64,000 nucleotides of DNA from Oscillospiraceae bacterium (GCA_902778275.1 CACYXE010000010.1:1-64000); one strand, 5' to 3'. Shown: positions 25,135-34,940, numbered from the stretch's first letter. Notes: generated by a model not told the origin, from the sequence alone. Program-made: numbers and translations.

Positions 25135-25950
25135 GTGCAAAGAAGGCGTGTGTTATGGCTGCTGTGCATGGCGGGGCTGTGCCTGGTGCTGTACACCATT
25201 GTGATCTCCCGCGTGGAGAACCGCACAGACGTGATCTTCGGCGGCGCCGACGGCGCGTATATCCGCAGCGACAGCGTTTCCTTCCTGGACCCCAACACGG
25301 TGGAGACGCCGGAGCCCACGGAGGATATCTGGCCGCAGATCGACATTACCCTCACCCAGTATTCCATGGTCAACGTGGACAATCTGCTCTCACCCCGTTA
25401 TACCCCGGACGTGGATACGATCAGCATCACCAACTATCAGCTGTTCAGTACCGCGGCCATGCCTTATCTGGACGCACTGATCGAGGATTTGCAGGAGCAC
25501 GGCTTCAGTGTCTATGTGGCGGGCGCCTACCGCTCCTACTCTTATCAGGAGAAGCTCTTCAACGGCAAGGCCAGCCAGATCGCCGCCGGCATGGGCGTCA
25601 CGGATTATATGGATCCCCGCTATCAGGAAGCGGTGGAGGAGGCGAAGACCATCACGGCCTTCCCAGGCGGCAGCGAGCACCAGCTGGGGCTGGCGGTGGA
25701 TCTGATGGATCGGCCCTACAACAAGCTGATCTATGAGAACATGAACCATTCCTTCTTCGAGTATCTGGACAGCATCTGTTTCAAGTATGGCTTTATCAAA
25801 CGCTATCCCACCCGCAAGCTGCTGCTGACCGGCTGGGATGAGCCCTGGCATTACCGCTACGTGGGGGAGGAGGCCGCCACCTTCATCATGGAAAACGGCT
25901 TGTGCTACGAGGAGTTCTATGCGCATTATGTGCCGGACTTCCGCTATTGA
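25135..25950 (+). CDS. Membrane-anchored D-alanyl-D-alanine carboxypeptidase (M15B, VanY-like)
   Basis: A 271-residue protein with an N-terminal membrane anchor (residues ~5-22) and an extracellular M15 peptidase domain. The zinc motifs are SEHQLGLAVDL (His and Asp ligands) and DEPWHYRYVG (catalytic Glu/Asp region and His ligand), preceded by the family AGAYRSYSYQ segment. It should trim the terminal D-Ala from peptidoglycan pentapeptides. GTG at 25135 has CAGGTGAG upstream and is supported by the promoter position. It follows sigK by ~85 bp but has its own promoter. No van resistance genes are adjacent, so a housekeeping or sporulation role is more likely than glycopeptide resistance. Confidence 0.88.
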   Translation: MQRRRVLWLLCMAGLCLVLYTIVISRVENRTDVIFGGADGAYIRSDSVSFLDPNTVETPEPTEDIWPQIDITLTQYSMVNVDNLLSPRYTPDVDTISITNYQLFSTAAMPYLDALIEDLQEHGFSVYVAGAYRSYSYQEKLFNGKASQIAAGMGVTDYMDPRYQEAVEEAKTITAFPGGSEHQLGLAVDLMDRPYNKLIYENMNHSFFEYLDSICFKYGFIKRYPTRKLLLTGWDEPWHYRYVGEEAATFIMENGLCYEEFYAHYVPDFRY

Positions 25951-25956
25951 ATCGTT

Positions 25957-25989
25957 TTTTGCGGCGGCGTTGCGTACGCCGCCGCAAAA
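25957..25989 (+). terminator. GC-rich hairpin, possible terminator
   Basis: A 13-bp stem (25957-25969 with 25977-25989) immediately follows the carboxypeptidase stop. The T-run after it is weak and delayed. Confidence 0.5.
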
Positions 25990-26014
25990 TGCGCTTTTCC
26001 CCTATAAAAAATGC

Positions 26015-26043
26015 TTGCAAACTACAAAGGATAGTGTTATAGT
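26015..26043 (+). promoter_or_regulatory. Promoter of the rimP-nusA-infB operon
   Basis: TTGCAA (26015-26020), 17-bp spacer, TATAGT (26038-26043). It gives a ~110-nt leader before rimP. Confidence 0.7.
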
Positions 26044-26069
26044 AGCACAGTAAGGATCAAGGTTTAGTC

Positions 26070-26096
26070 AGAGTGGGTTGCGGCCCACTCTTTTTT
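26070..26096 (+). terminator. Leader terminator upstream of rimP (attenuator)
   Basis: AGAGTGGG (26070-26077) pairs with CCCACTCT (26084-26091), followed by TTTTTT, between the promoter and rimP. A short GTGGG/CCCAC terminator hairpin here is a recurring feature of Firmicutes rimP-nusA operons and probably allows feedback by NusA. Confidence 0.75.
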
Positions 26097-26158
26097 CGGG
26101 GCTTTTGGTCCTGCAAGCCGCTTCTCTGCGGCTGGGAAAACAACAGGAAGTGAACATC

Positions 26159-26614
26159 ATGAGTAAAGTCACGGATCAGATCTTCACGATGGCAAAGCCG
26201 GTTGTGGAGGAAGAAGGCTGCTCCCTCTGGAATGTGGAATATGTGCGTGAGGCCGGCACCTGGTATCTGCGCGTGTTTATCGACAAAGAGGGCGGCGTCG
26301 GCATCGACGATTGTGAGCGTATCAGCCGCCGGCTGGATCCCATGCTGGATGAGGCCGACCCCATCGCGGGCAGCTATGTGTTTGAAGTGGGTTCCGCGGG
26401 AGCGGAGCGGGAGCTGAAGCGCCCCTCGGACTTCGAGCAGTTTTTGGGCAGCGAGGTGGAAGTGAAGCTCTATCAGCCCATGGATGGCCGGAAGGCTTTC
26501 GTGGGCACGCTGCAGAGCTATGCCGACGGCGTGGTCGTCATCTTGGACGGCAAGCAGGAACGCCGTTTCGTCTCGGGCCAGTACGCGCAGGTCCGGCTGC
26601 ATGTGAGTATATAA
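26159..26614 (+). CDS. rimP: Ribosome maturation factor RimP
   Basis: A 151-residue RimP, needed for 30S subunit maturation. The N-terminal domain has the VEYVREAGTWYLRVFID strand pair and a GIDDCERISRRLDP segment; the C-terminal SH3-like domain has the GSAGAERELKRPSDF signature. The ATG at 26159 follows AGGAAG. It is the first gene of the operon with nusA, ylxR, ylxQ, infB and rbfA. Confidence 0.95.
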   Translation: MSKVTDQIFTMAKPVVEEEGCSLWNVEYVREAGTWYLRVFIDKEGGVGIDDCERISRRLDPMLDEADPIAGSYVFEVGSAGAERELKRPSDFEQFLGSEVEVKLYQPMDGRKAFVGTLQSYADGVVVILDGKQERRFVSGQYAQVRLHVSI

Positions 26615-26647
26615 CAAGGATTTCATCTGATAGAATGGAGAAGGGCA

Positions 26648-27700
26648 ATGAACGCAGAATTTTTTGACGCCATTGAAATGATCGAAAAGGAAAAGGGCAT
26701 CCCCAGGGGATATATGTATGACAAGATCAAGCAGGCCATGCTGACGGCTTTCCGCAAGGATTACCCCGAGTGCGAGGACAATGTGGAGATCGTCCTGGAC
26801 GAGGAGAAAAAGCGGATCGAGATGCACATCAACAAGACCGTCGTGGACCAGGTGGAGGATCCCAGCCATGAGATCATCATGGAGGCGGCCAAGAAGATCA
26901 GCCGTCGGGCCAAGCTCGGGGAGACTCTGGCCGTCCCCGTGGATACCACCAAGTTCGGCCGTATCGCCGCCCAGTCGGCAAAGCAGGTCATCATCCAGGG
27001 AATTCGCGAGGCTGAGCGCGGCATCATCTATGAGGAGTTCACTTCCAAGGAGCATGAGATCCTGACCGGCGTGGTCTCCCATGTGGAGCCCCGCAACGGC
27101 AGCGTTTCCATCCGCATCTCCTCCAACAGCGAGTTCACCGAGGCTATGCTGGCTCCCAATGAACGCATCAAGACCGAGGAACTGGTGGAGGGAGACCGGA
27201 TCAAGGTCTATGTGGTAGAAGTCCGCAATTCCACCCGCGGGCCCCAGGTACTCATCAGCCGCACCCACCCCGGCCTGGTCAAACGCCTGTTCGAGCTGGA
27301 AGTGCCCGAGATCTTCGACGGCACGGTGGAGATCAAGTCCATCGCCCGTGAGGCGGGCAGCCGCACCAAGATGGCCGTCTGGTCCTCGGATCCCAATGTG
27401 GATCCCATCGGCGCCTGCGTGGGACCCAGAGGCGGCCGTGTGGCCAGCATCGTGAACGAGCTGGGCGGCGAGAAGATCGACATCGTCAATTACAGCGACT
27501 ATCCCGAGGAATATATCGCCGCGGCCCTCTCGCCCTCTGAGGTGATCAGCGTCACCATGCTGGAGGACGGCAAAAGCTGCCGCGTGATCGTGCCGGATTC
27601 CCAGCTGTCCCTGGCCATCGGCAAGGAGGGCCAGAACGCCCGCCTGGCGGCGAAGCTGACCGGCTACAAGATCGACATCAAGCCTGAGAGCGAGGCTTAA
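26648..27700 (+). CDS. nusA: Transcription termination/antitermination factor NusA
   Basis: A 350-residue NusA of the short Firmicutes type. It has the N-terminal RNA-polymerase-binding domain (1-~130), an S1 domain (~133-198, starting [14 protein letters not shown]), and two KH domains with [11 protein letters not shown] and [13 protein letters not shown]. The C-terminal acidic repeats of proteobacterial NusA are absent. It binds nascent RNA and modulates pausing, termination and antitermination, and may control its own operon through the rimP leader terminator. SD-like GGAGAAGG precedes the ATG. Confidence 0.96.
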   Translation: MNAEFFDAIEMIEKEKGIPRGYMYDKIKQAMLTAFRKDYPECEDNVEIVLDEEKKRIEMHINKTVVDQVEDPSHEIIMEAAKKISRRAKLGETLAVPVDTTKFGRIAAQSAKQVIIQGIREAERGIIYEEFTSKEHEILTGVVSHVEPRNGSVSIRISSNSEFTEAMLAPNERIKTEELVEGDRIKVYVVEVRNSTRGPQVLISRTHPGLVKRLFELEVPEIFDGTVEIKSIAREAGSRTKMAVWSSDPNVDPIGACVGPRGGRVASIVNELGGEKIDIVNYSDYPEEYIAAALSPSEVISVTMLEDGKSCRVIVPDSQLSLAIGKEGQNARLAAKLTGYKIDIKPESEA

Positions 27701-27725
27701 TCCCATCCGAAAGAAGGTGGCCAAA

Positions 27726-27992
27726 GTGCAGAAGAAGATCCCCATGCGGCAGTGCCTTGGCTGCCGTGAAATGAAACCCAAGCGGGAACTGATCCGGGTC
27801 GTCCGCTCTCCGGAAGGGGAAATCAGCCTGGACTTCAGGGGCAAGGCCAACGGCCGGGGCGCTTATCTGTGCCCCAACGCCGAATGCCTGAAGAAGGCGG
27901 TAAAGGCCAGGGCCCTGGAGCGGGCTTTCTCCGCCCAGATCCCGGATGCGGTATACGATAAGCTCAATCAGGAAATGGAGGCCGGCGAGTGA
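27726..27992 (+). CDS. ylxR: YlxR/RnpM family RNA-binding protein
   Basis: An 88-residue member of the YlxR family, with the IPMRQCLGCREMKPKRELIR N-terminus and the GRGAYLCPNAECLKKA motif. The Bacillus homologue (RnpM) binds RNase P RNA and modulates its activity. Of two GTG codons (27717 and 27726), the second is better spaced from AAGGTGG and matches the family start. It overlaps ylxQ by 4 nt. Confidence 0.9.
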   Translation: MQKKIPMRQCLGCREMKPKRELIRVVRSPEGEISLDFRGKANGRGAYLCPNAECLKKAVKARALERAFSAQIPDAVYDKLNQEMEAGE

Positions 27993-28417
27993 GAGAGAAA
28001 ACGCTCAATTTGCTTGGCTTGATGCGAAGGGCGAACGCCATCGCCCTGGGGGAGGACAACACCGGCGCTGCCGCTCAGAGCGGGAAGACAAGGCTCCTGC
28101 TGCTGGCGGCGGATGCCTCCGACAATGCCCGCAAGCGGGCGGAGGCTTTTTCCCGCGGGCACAGCTTTCCGGTGGTTGAACTGCCCTTCAGTAAGGAAGA
28201 AATATCAGCCCATACCGGCGTGGGCGGCTGCTCCATGGCGGCTGTCACGGATATGGGTTTTGCGGATGCGCTGATGCGTCTGCTCGCCGAACAGTGGCCG
28301 GAGACCTATGGGGAGACGGCCCGGGAGACGGCGGCGCGCCTGGCCAGAATGAAACGGCGCAAGCGCGGAGCAGACAGCAAAAGCAAGAGGATCGGAAAAA
28401 GGAGGACTAACGTATGA
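27989..28417 (+). CDS. ylxQ: L7Ae/L30e-family protein YlxQ
   Basis: A 142-residue protein whose first ~95 residues form the L7Ae/L30e/S12e/Gadd45 fold ([19 protein letters not shown] ... [15 protein letters not shown]), a kink-turn RNA-binding module placed between ylxR and infB in Firmicutes. The C-terminal ~40 residues are very basic (Arg/Lys), longer than in Bacillus YlxQ, and likely add RNA affinity. It starts with GTG overlapping ylxR by 4 nt and overlaps infB by 4 nt. Confidence 0.88.
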   Translation: MREKTLNLLGLMRRANAIALGEDNTGAAAQSGKTRLLLLAADASDNARKRAEAFSRGHSFPVVELPFSKEEISAHTGVGGCSMAAVTDMGFADALMRLLAEQWPETYGETARETAARLARMKRRKRGADSKSKRIGKRRTNV

Positions 28418-30774
28418 GCATGATCAAATACAGAGTGCACGAGGTGGCAAAGGATTTCAATGTGACGAGTAAGGTGATATCCCAGATACTCACCGATTAT
28501 ATCGCCCCGCCCAAGAACCACATGCAGGTGCTGGAGAATCATGAGCTGGACGTTATCTTCGAGTACATGACCCAGCACAATCAGGCGGAGAGTCTGGAGG
28601 CAATCTTCAAGAACGCCCCCGCGCCCCAGCCTGCCAAGAAACAGCCGGAGGCCAAGGCGGAGACCAAGGCTCCCGCCCAGCAGAGCGCGCCGTCCAAGGG
28701 CGCCCAGCAGCCTGTACAGCGGCAGGCGGCGCCTGCGGAGCAGCCCAAGGCGGAGAAGAAGGATAAGCCCTTCGTGCCCCGCAAGGTGGCGGAGAAGCGC
28801 GTGGTGGATACCCGCGGCGGTGCGGCGGTCAACATCGAGAAATACAACGAGAAGTTTGAAAACCTGGCCGGTACCAAGGCCAACAACAGCAACATGCGCC
28901 GCGGCAACAAGGAAAAGATCACCAGCAAGGCCAAGCAGCGCGGCCAGCAGAGCCCCTCTGCCAAGCGCCGCCAGGAGGAGCGGGACAAGATGAACCGCCT
29001 CCAGCTGGAGATCGCCCGCAAGCAGCAGGTGAAGGTGGAGATCCCGGACGAGATCAGCGTGGGGGAACTTGCTTCCCGCATGAAGAAAAGCGCCAGCGAG
29101 GTCATCAAGCAGCTGTTCAAGATGGGCGTGTTCGCCTCGGTATCTGAGATCATCGACTATGACACTGCCGCGCTGGTCGCCATGGAGCTGGGCTGCAAGG
29201 TGGAGAAGGAAGTCATCGTCACAGTGGAAGAGCGGCTGATCGACGACCACGAGGACAAGGAAGAGGATCTGCTGCCCCGCGCCCCGGTGGTCGTGGTCAT
29301 GGGCCACGTGGACCACGGCAAGACCTCTCTGCTGGACTACATCCGCCATGCCAATGTGGTCTCCGGCGAGGCCGGCGGCATCACGCAGCATATCGGCGCC
29401 TATACCGTTGAGATCAACGGCAGCCCCATCACCTTCCTGGATACCCCGGGCCATGAGGCCTTTACCTCTATGCGTGCCCGCGGCGCCATGGTCACCGATA
29501 TCGCCATCCTGGTGGTTGCGGCGGACGACGGCATCATGCCCCAGACCGTTGAGAGCATCAACCATGCCAAGGCGGCCAATATCCCTGTAGTGGTGGCCAT
29601 CAACAAGATGGATACCGTCGGCGCCAACCCCGAACGCATCAAGCAGCAGCTGACCGAGTATGACCTGGTCGCTGAGGAGTGGGGCGGCGAGACCATCGTC
29701 TGCCCGATCTCCGCCAAGACCGGCATGGGCATCGACAACCTTTTGGAGAACCTGGTCCTGCTGGCTGAGGTGCAGGAGTTGAAGGCCAATCCCAACCGGG
29801 CGGCCAGGGGCACCGTCATCGAGGCGCGCCTGGACAAGGGCCGCGGCCCCATCATGACCGTCCTGGTGCAGAACGGCACCCTGAAGCTGGGCGACATCAT
29901 CATCGCCGGAACCGCCGTGGGCCGTGTGCGCACCATGATCAACGACAAGGGCCAGCGGGTCACCGAGGCCGGCCCCTCCACGCCTGTGGAGATCTCGGGC
30001 CTGTCCGAAGTTCCCAGCGCGGGCGACGTGTTCAACGCCGTTGCCGATGAGCGTATGGCCAGAGAGCTGGCGGAGGAGCGCCGTATCCAGCAGGCCAGCA
30101 ACGCCATGCCCGGCACCAAGAAGGTGAGCCTGGAGGATCTGTTCAACCAGATCCAGGCCGGTGAGATGAAGACCCTGAACCTGATCGTCAAGGCCGACGT
30201 GCAGGGCTCCGCCGAGGCGGTCAAGACTTCGCTGGAGAAGATCTCCAACGACGAGGTCCGCGTGAAGGTCATCCACAGCGCGGTGGGCGCCATCAACGAG
30301 TCCGACGTGATGCTGGCCGCCACTTCCGGCGCCATCATCGTGGGCTTCAACGTTCGCCCGGACAACGCCGCCCGGGACAGCGCCGCCCGCAGCAATGTGG
30401 ATATGCGCATGTACCGCGTCATCTACGACTGCATCAATGAGATCGAAGCCGCCATGAAGGGCATGCTCGCGCCCAAGTTCCGCGAGGCGGTCATCGGCCA
30501 CGCGGAGGTACGTGAGACCTACAAGGTCTCCAAGGTGGGCACTGTCTGCGGCTGCTACTGCACCGACGGCAAGATCCAGCGCGGCTGCGAAGTCCGCGTC
30601 CTGCGGGACAACATCGTGATCCATGAGGGCAATCTGGCTTCTCTGCGCCGCTTCAAGGACGACGTCAGGGAAGTTGCCAGCGGCTATGAGTGCGGTATGC
30701 AGGTGGAGAAGTTCAACGACATCAAGGTGGGCGACATCATTGAATGCTTCGTGATGGAGCAGATCACAGAATAA
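28414..30774 (+). CDS. infB: Translation initiation factor IF-2
   Basis: A 786-residue GTPase that delivers initiator tRNA to the 30S subunit. Residues ~60-200 are an Ala/Lys/Gln-rich linker after an N-terminal IF2N domain, and a second IF2N motif ([21 protein letters not shown]) precedes the G domain. The G motifs are GHVDHGKT (297-304), DTPGHEAF and NKMD. Domains II-IV follow to the usual C-terminal EQ end. AAAGGAGG precedes ATG 28414, which overlaps ylxQ by 4 nt. Confidence 0.97.
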   Translation: MSMIKYRVHEVAKDFNVTSKVISQILTDYIAPPKNHMQVLENHELDVIFEYMTQHNQAESLEAIFKNAPAPQPAKKQPEAKAETKAPAQQSAPSKGAQQPVQRQAAPAEQPKAEKKDKPFVPRKVAEKRVVDTRGGAAVNIEKYNEKFENLAGTKANNSNMRRGNKEKITSKAKQRGQQSPSAKRRQEERDKMNRLQLEIARKQQVKVEIPDEISVGELASRMKKSASEVIKQLFKMGVFASVSEIIDYDTAALVAMELGCKVEKEVIVTVEERLIDDHEDKEEDLLPRAPVVVVMGHVDHGKTSLLDYIRHANVVSGEAGGITQHIGAYTVEINGSPITFLDTPGHEAFTSMRARGAMVTDIAILVVAADDGIMPQTVESINHAKAANIPVVVAINKMDTVGANPERIKQQLTEYDLVAEEWGGETIVCPISAKTGMGIDNLLENLVLLAEVQELKANPNRAARGTVIEARLDKGRGPIMTVLVQNGTLKLGDIIIAGTAVGRVRTMINDKGQRVTEAGPSTPVEISGLSEVPSAGDVFNAVADERMARELAEERRIQQASNAMPGTKKVSLEDLFNQIQAGEMKTLNLIVKADVQGSAEAVKTSLEKISNDEVRVKVIHSAVGAINESDVMLAATSGAIIVGFNVRPDNAARDSAARSNVDMRMYRVIYDCINEIEAAMKGMLAPKFREAVIGHAEVRETYKVSKVGTVCGCYCTDGKIQRGCEVRVLRDNIVIHEGNLASLRRFKDDVREVASGYECGMQVEKFNDIKVGDIIECFVMEQITE

Positions 30775-30852
30775 GGATCCCACAACACGACATGCGGGCG
30801 CTCCCTCCGGGTGGTGCCCGCATCGTTTCGAGCGAAAATCGAGGTGAATGAC

Positions 30853-31218
30853 ATGCCTTCCAACAAACTGGCAAGGACCAACGACGATATCCAGCGTGTG
30901 CTGTCCGCACACCTGCGCAACATCAAGGACCCCCGCGTACAGCAGGGGATGATCAGCGTGACCCGGGTGGAGACCACCGGGGATCTGCGCTATGCCAAGG
31001 TCTGGCTTTCCGTGCTGGGCCTGGAGAATGAAAAAGAGTTCAAAAAGGGCCTCAAGTCCGCCTCCGGCTGGCTGCGGCGGGAACTGGGCCGCTCGCTGGA
31101 GCTGCGCTACACGCCGGAGCTGGTGTTCGAACTGGACCACAGCATCGAGTACGGCGCACACATCAACGAGGTCATCAATTCCCTGAACATCGACAGCAGC
31201 GAGAGCATCGAGGAGTGA
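30853..31218 (+). CDS. rbfA: Ribosome-binding factor A
   Basis: A 121-residue KH-fold RbfA that assists late 16S rRNA processing and cold adaptation. It has ISVTRVETTGDLRYAKVWLSVLG and LRRELGRSLELRYTPELVFELDHSIEYG. ATG at 30853 follows GAGGTG; the frame upstream to 30811 is not coding. The 78-nt gap after infB contains a TGCGGGC/GCCCGCA hairpin (about 30791-30820) without a T-run, perhaps an RNA-processing site. Confidence 0.94.
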   Translation: MPSNKLARTNDDIQRVLSAHLRNIKDPRVQQGMISVTRVETTGDLRYAKVWLSVLGLENEKEFKKGLKSASGWLRRELGRSLELRYTPELVFELDHSIEYGAHINEVINSLNIDSSESIEE

Positions 31219-31222
31219 TCGT

Positions 31223-32158
31223 ATGAATTTTCGGGAATGTGCCAAGCTGTTGAAGGAGCACGACGGCTTCCTGCTGGTGACCCATAAAAACCCGGACGGC
31301 GACACGGTATGCAGCGCTGCAGCGCTGTGCAGCGCGCTGCGCCGGGCGGGGAAGACGGCCTATCTCTACCCCAATCCCCAGATCATCGAGAAGATGCAGG
31401 CCTACGCCGCTCCCTACTACGCACCGGACGGCTTTGCGCCGGCCTATCATGTGGCGGTGGACGTGGCCACGGAGGAGCTGTTCCCCCGGGGTTTCGCAGG
31501 GCGGGTCGACCTGTGTGTCGACCACCATCCCACCAACTCCCATTACGCCGGGGAGGAGCTTATCCGGGCGGAGAAATCCTCCTGCGGGGAGATTGTTCTG
31601 GACCTGATCAAATCTCTGTGCGGGGACGTGACCAGGGAGGAGGCAACCATGCTGTATGTGGCCGTCACCACGGACACCGGCTGTTTCCAGTATGCCAATA
31701 CCTCTTACCAGACCCTGGGGGCCGGGGCGGAGCTGCTGCGCCTGGGGGCCGACGGCTATGCCGTGACCCAGGCCTTTTTCCGCAAGGTGTCCATCGCCCG
31801 GATGAAGCTGGAGGGAATGATCTACTCCAACATGAGCTTCCACCGGGACGGCAAGGTGGTGATCGCCCTGGTCACGCTGGACATGATGGACAGGGCCAGC
31901 GCCACCGAGGACGACTGTGACGATCTGGCCGGGCTCTCCGGCCGGGCCGAGGGCTGTGATATCAACGTGACCATCCGGGAACTGAAGGACGGCAGCAGCA
32001 AGATCTCCGTCCGCTCGGTGCCGGGTGTCAGCAGTACCGAGATCTGCGCCGCCTTTGGCGGCGGCGGCCATGAGATGGCCGCGGGCTGCACCATCCCCTG
32101 TGCCCCCGAGCGGGCCAGGGAGATGCTGCTGGCCGTTATCGACGAGGTTTATAAATGA
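31223..32158 (+). CDS. nrnA: DHH-family phosphoesterase NrnA (oligoribonuclease/pAp phosphatase)
   Basis: A 311-residue DHH-DHHA1 protein. Motif I is THKNPDGDTV, motif III is the DHH in VDHHPTN, and the DHHA1 end has AAFGGGGHEMAAGC. Homologues degrade nano-RNAs and dephosphorylate pAp, and the gene commonly sits between rbfA and truB in Firmicutes, as here. ATG at 31223 is 4 nt after the rbfA stop; its end overlaps truB by 4 nt. Confidence 0.9.
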   Translation: MNFRECAKLLKEHDGFLLVTHKNPDGDTVCSAAALCSALRRAGKTAYLYPNPQIIEKMQAYAAPYYAPDGFAPAYHVAVDVATEELFPRGFAGRVDLCVDHHPTNSHYAGEELIRAEKSSCGEIVLDLIKSLCGDVTREEATMLYVAVTTDTGCFQYANTSYQTLGAGAELLRLGADGYAVTQAFFRKVSIARMKLEGMIYSNMSFHRDGKVVIALVTLDMMDRASATEDDCDDLAGLSGRAEGCDINVTIRELKDGSSKISVRSVPGVSSTEICAAFGGGGHEMAAGCTIPCAPERAREMLLAVIDEVYK

Positions 32159-33036
32159 CAGGCATCCTGCTGATTGACAAGCCCCAGGGCTGGACCAGCA
32201 GCGACGTGGTGGCCAAGCTCCGGGGCATTCTGCATGAGCGGCGCATCGGTCATTCCGGCACACTGGACCCCCTGGCAACGGGCTTGCTGGTGGTCTTCGT
32301 AGGCCGGGCCACCCGCGCGGTCTCCTTTGCCGAGGGGCACGATAAGCGCTACCTGGCGGGACTGCGCCTGGGGGTCGAGACCGACACCCAGGACGTGACA
32401 GGTACCCGGACCGGCGGCGATCCGCGCCCGGTGACGGAGGCGGAACTGGAGGCGGCCCTTGCACAGTTTCGGGGCCCGATCCAACAGATCCCGCCCATGT
32501 ATTCCGCCATCAAGGTGGGCGGCAAAAAGCTCTACGAGATCGCCCGCCGGGGCGGGGAAGTGGAGCGCAAGCCCCGTCCCGTTACGATCCATGAGCTGCG
32601 GCTTGCGGGCCGCGAGGGAGAGGACTGGCTGCTGGATGTGGCCTGCTCCAAGGGCACCTATGTGCGCACCCTGTGCCATGACCTGGGCCGGAGCCTGGGC
32701 TGCGGCGGCTGTATGAGTTCCCTGCGGCGTGTGCAGGCGGGGGACTTTTCTGTTGCGCAGGCTCACACCCTGGATCAGGTCCAGGCGGCTGCGGACCGGG
32801 GCGAGGCGGAGGCGCTGCTCCTGCCGGTGGACAGCCTGTTTGCCGGGCATCCGGCGCTGACTGTATCGCCTGCCCAGGAGAAGAAGCTCCGCACCGGAGC
32901 CGTCCTTGTGACGGCCGAAGCCTGCAGCGGCCCGTACCGCGTGTATGGGGCGGGCGGTGATTTCCTTGCGCTGTGCGAAGCCCGGGCAGGGCAGCTGAAA
33001 ACGATAAAAAGCTTTTTCGAGGTAGACAGAGAATGA
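32155..33036 (+). CDS. truB: tRNA pseudouridine(55) synthase
   Basis: A 293-residue TruB that makes pseudouridine 55 in the T arm of tRNAs. Catalytic Asp38 is in the HSGTLDPLATGLL motif; GILLIDKPQGWTS at the N-terminus and KGTYVRTLCHDLG are also diagnostic. A PUA-like C-terminal region (~235-293) is present. It is coupled by 4-nt overlaps to nrnA and ribF. Confidence 0.95.
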   Translation: MTGILLIDKPQGWTSSDVVAKLRGILHERRIGHSGTLDPLATGLLVVFVGRATRAVSFAEGHDKRYLAGLRLGVETDTQDVTGTRTGGDPRPVTEAELEAALAQFRGPIQQIPPMYSAIKVGGKKLYEIARRGGEVERKPRPVTIHELRLAGREGEDWLLDVACSKGTYVRTLCHDLGRSLGCGGCMSSLRRVQAGDFSVAQAHTLDQVQAAADRGEAEALLLPVDSLFAGHPALTVSPAQEKKLRTGAVLVTAEACSGPYRVYGAGGDFLALCEARAGQLKTIKSFFEVDRE

Positions 33037-33938
33037 CGAAGATCAAGAGAGCGATCGCGCTGGGATTCTTTGACGGACTGCACCTGGGCCACGCGGCCCT
33101 GCTGAACCGGACCAAGGAGCGGGCGGAGCAGGAGGGGGCGACCCCTTCGGTGATGACCTTTGACGTGCACCCGGACACCCTGGTGTTCGGCAAGGAGGTG
33201 CCGCTGATCAACAGCGCCCTGGGGCGGGAGGATATCATCCGCCGGGAGTTCGGCATCAACAATGTGTTTTTTCTGCACTTCAACCAGCATTTGATGCGCA
33301 TGCCCTGGCGGGATTTCCTGGACTCCATCCTGGCGGAGCTGAATATCTGCTGGATCGTTGTGGGACACGACTTCTGCTTCGGCTACCGGGGCGAGGGCAC
33401 GCCGGAAAAACTGAGGGATTACTGCGAAGAGCATGGCATCGGCTGCGACGTAATCCCCGCCGTGAAGCTGGACGGGCGGATCGTCAGCTCCACCTATATC
33501 CGCGATTTGCTCTTGAACGGAGACATGGAACAGGCCAACCGCTACCTGGGTCATCCCCATACGCTGGCGGACACGGTGCGCTCCGGCTATCACCTGGGCG
33601 CCAAGCTGGGCACGCCCACCATCAACATGGTGTTCCCGGAGGGGGTGCTGGTGCCGAAGCACGGCGTTTACGCCACCAAGGTCTACCTGGAGGACGGCAG
33701 CAGTTATATGGCCGTGACCAATGTGGGTGTGCGGCCCACGGTCAGCGAGCAGAACAAGGTCAGCGTGGAGAGCCACCTGCTGGACTATTCCGGCAATCTC
33801 TACGGCCGCCAGGCCCGTGTGGATTTCTATCACTTCCTGCGGGAGGAGGTTCGCTTTGAGAGCTTTGAGGCCCTGTCCCGGCAAATCAAAAAGGACGCCG
33901 AAGCGGCCCGGACCTACTTCGCCGGGAACGGAGAATGA
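33033..33938 (+). CDS. ribF: Bifunctional riboflavin kinase / FAD synthetase
   Basis: A 301-residue protein that converts riboflavin to FMN and FAD. The N-terminal FAD-synthetase nucleotidyltransferase domain (1-~170) has FFDGLHLGH and VVGHDFCFGYRGEG. The C-terminal riboflavin-kinase domain (~180-301) has a LGTPTINM strand and GVYATKVYLEDG. ATG at 33033 overlaps truB by 4 nt. The order truB-ribF is widespread in Firmicutes. Confidence 0.94.
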   Translation: MTKIKRAIALGFFDGLHLGHAALLNRTKERAEQEGATPSVMTFDVHPDTLVFGKEVPLINSALGREDIIRREFGINNVFFLHFNQHLMRMPWRDFLDSILAELNICWIVVGHDFCFGYRGEGTPEKLRDYCEEHGIGCDVIPAVKLDGRIVSSTYIRDLLLNGDMEQANRYLGHPHTLADTVRSGYHLGAKLGTPTINMVFPEGVLVPKHGVYATKVYLEDGSSYMAVTNVGVRPTVSEQNKVSVESHLLDYSGNLYGRQARVDFYHFLREEVRFESFEALSRQIKKDAEAARTYFAGNGE

Positions 33939-34002
33939 GAGATTCCAGACGGCCTGAGCCGACGGGTTCGATAAGTGGATGAACAAGAGAATAACAAACA
34001 CA

Positions 34003-34032
34003 CAAGGGCGGGAGCCGAAGCTCCCGCCCTTG
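34003..34032. terminator. Strong hairpin between convergent ribF and nitroreductase genes
   Basis: A perfect 13-bp stem (34003-34015 with 34020-34032) capped by a CGAA tetraloop. The T-rich flank lies on the minus-strand exit side, so it best terminates the nitroreductase gene, but its stability could also stop the ribF operon. Confidence 0.7.
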
Positions 34033-34065
34033 CGCGCGTGAGAGGATTCTTTGAAAGGATTTGGA

Positions 34066-34881
34066 TCAGGCAAAGCAATAAGTGGCAATGTACTCCGTCC
34101 CGGCTTCCGTGGGCAGCTGCGGATCTGCCAGCTCGAAGCGGAGGGGAAGCCCTCTTTCCGCAGCAGCCAGGGCAAAGTGCGCCAGGGCGATGCCCATGTC
34201 GATCTTCTGCATATCGCCATTGGTCTGGCTGACAAAGCCCTTGCTGGTTTTCTTGTAGAAGTGGGCGGCCGTATCGGTCACGACGACGCGCCAGGGCTGT
34301 TTGTTCACCGCCGAGGGGGCCAGGCGCACAGCCTCCAGCACCTCCGCCAGGACCCCGGCCTTCTCCGGCGTCAGCGCTTTGTCAAAGCTGCCGTCGAAGA
34401 ACACTTCGCCAAAGGAGAGGCGGTTGTCGGCCTTTACACCCTTGCGCATCATGATCTCCCGCACCGCCATCTTCTCCGCCGGATAGCCGATGGGGAACAT
34501 GCACAGCATCCGCTCCTCCGCCGTCAGGTCCATGGCCTTCTCAAAGGCGGCGCGGTTCATGGTCCCGCCGACCCAGACGGTGCCGATCCCCAGGGACTGG
34601 GCATAGAGCACGACCTGCTCCAGGGAATAGCCGAAGGCCTCCTCCGCGTGGGAGACAAGCCGGATCTTGGTGCCGAGAAACTGTTCCGTCCCGGTGACGA
34701 CGGGGCATTTCAACTGCTGCTCTCTCGCGTCCAGCAAACGGAAGCTGACCGGGATCCCGTAGGGGTTTTCCACTTCCACCATACAGGCCTTGAGCTTTTC
34801 CAGATCCGTCCCACTAAGCCGCTGACCGTTGAAGGTTCTGACGCTGCGCCGCTGCCGGGCAAGCTGCAAAATGTTTTCCAT
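34066..34881 (-). CDS. Nitroreductase-family protein
   Basis: A 271-residue member of the FMN-dependent nitroreductase superfamily. The N-terminal ARQRRSVRTFNGQ and the central EAVRLAPSAVNKQPWRVV are the conserved flavin-binding signatures. They occur here in a longer variant in which a first half (to ~130) carries LGIGTVWVGGTMNR. ATG at 34879-34881 is preceded by GGAGGTG; the longer upstream frame crosses the promoter and is excluded. Substrate is unknown. It follows an XRE regulator gene and has a perfect consensus promoter abutting a 37-bp palindrome, suggesting specific control. Confidence 0.85.
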   Translation of the reverse strand: MENILQLARQRRSVRTFNGQRLSGTDLEKLKACMVEVENPYGIPVSFRLLDAREQQLKCPVVTGTEQFLGTKIRLVSHAEEAFGYSLEQVVLYAQSLGIGTVWVGGTMNRAAFEKAMDLTAEERMLCMFPIGYPAEKMAVREIMMRKGVKADNRLSFGEVFFDGSFDKALTPEKAGVLAEVLEAVRLAPSAVNKQPWRVVVTDTAAHFYKKTSKGFVSQTNGDMQKIDMGIALAHFALAAAERGLPLRFELADPQLPTEAGTEYIATYCFA

Positions 34882-34911
34882 AGACACCTCCGGATGTACT
34901 GATTTTATTTG

Positions 34912-34940
34912 ATTATATAGCACGCAATCAATGCTGTCAA
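34912..34940 (-). promoter_or_regulatory. Perfect consensus promoter of the nitroreductase gene
   Basis: On the minus strand TTGACA (34940-34935), 17-bp spacer, TATAAT (34917-34912). The -35 directly touches a 37-bp palindrome. Confidence 0.85.

Noticed and set aside
25135-25950. Vancomycin-resistance VanY
   Set aside because: No vanA/B/H/X/R/S neighbours; the M15B family also includes ordinary carboxypeptidases.
30791-30820. Terminator between infB and rbfA
   Set aside because: The hairpin has no T-run and the genes downstream have no separate promoter that I can see, so read-through is expected.
28306-31305. 999-codon minus-strand frame opposite infB
   Set aside because: It is a mirror of the infB codon pattern, rich in Leu/His/Asp/Val, with no motif or ribosome-binding site. 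infB is unambiguous.
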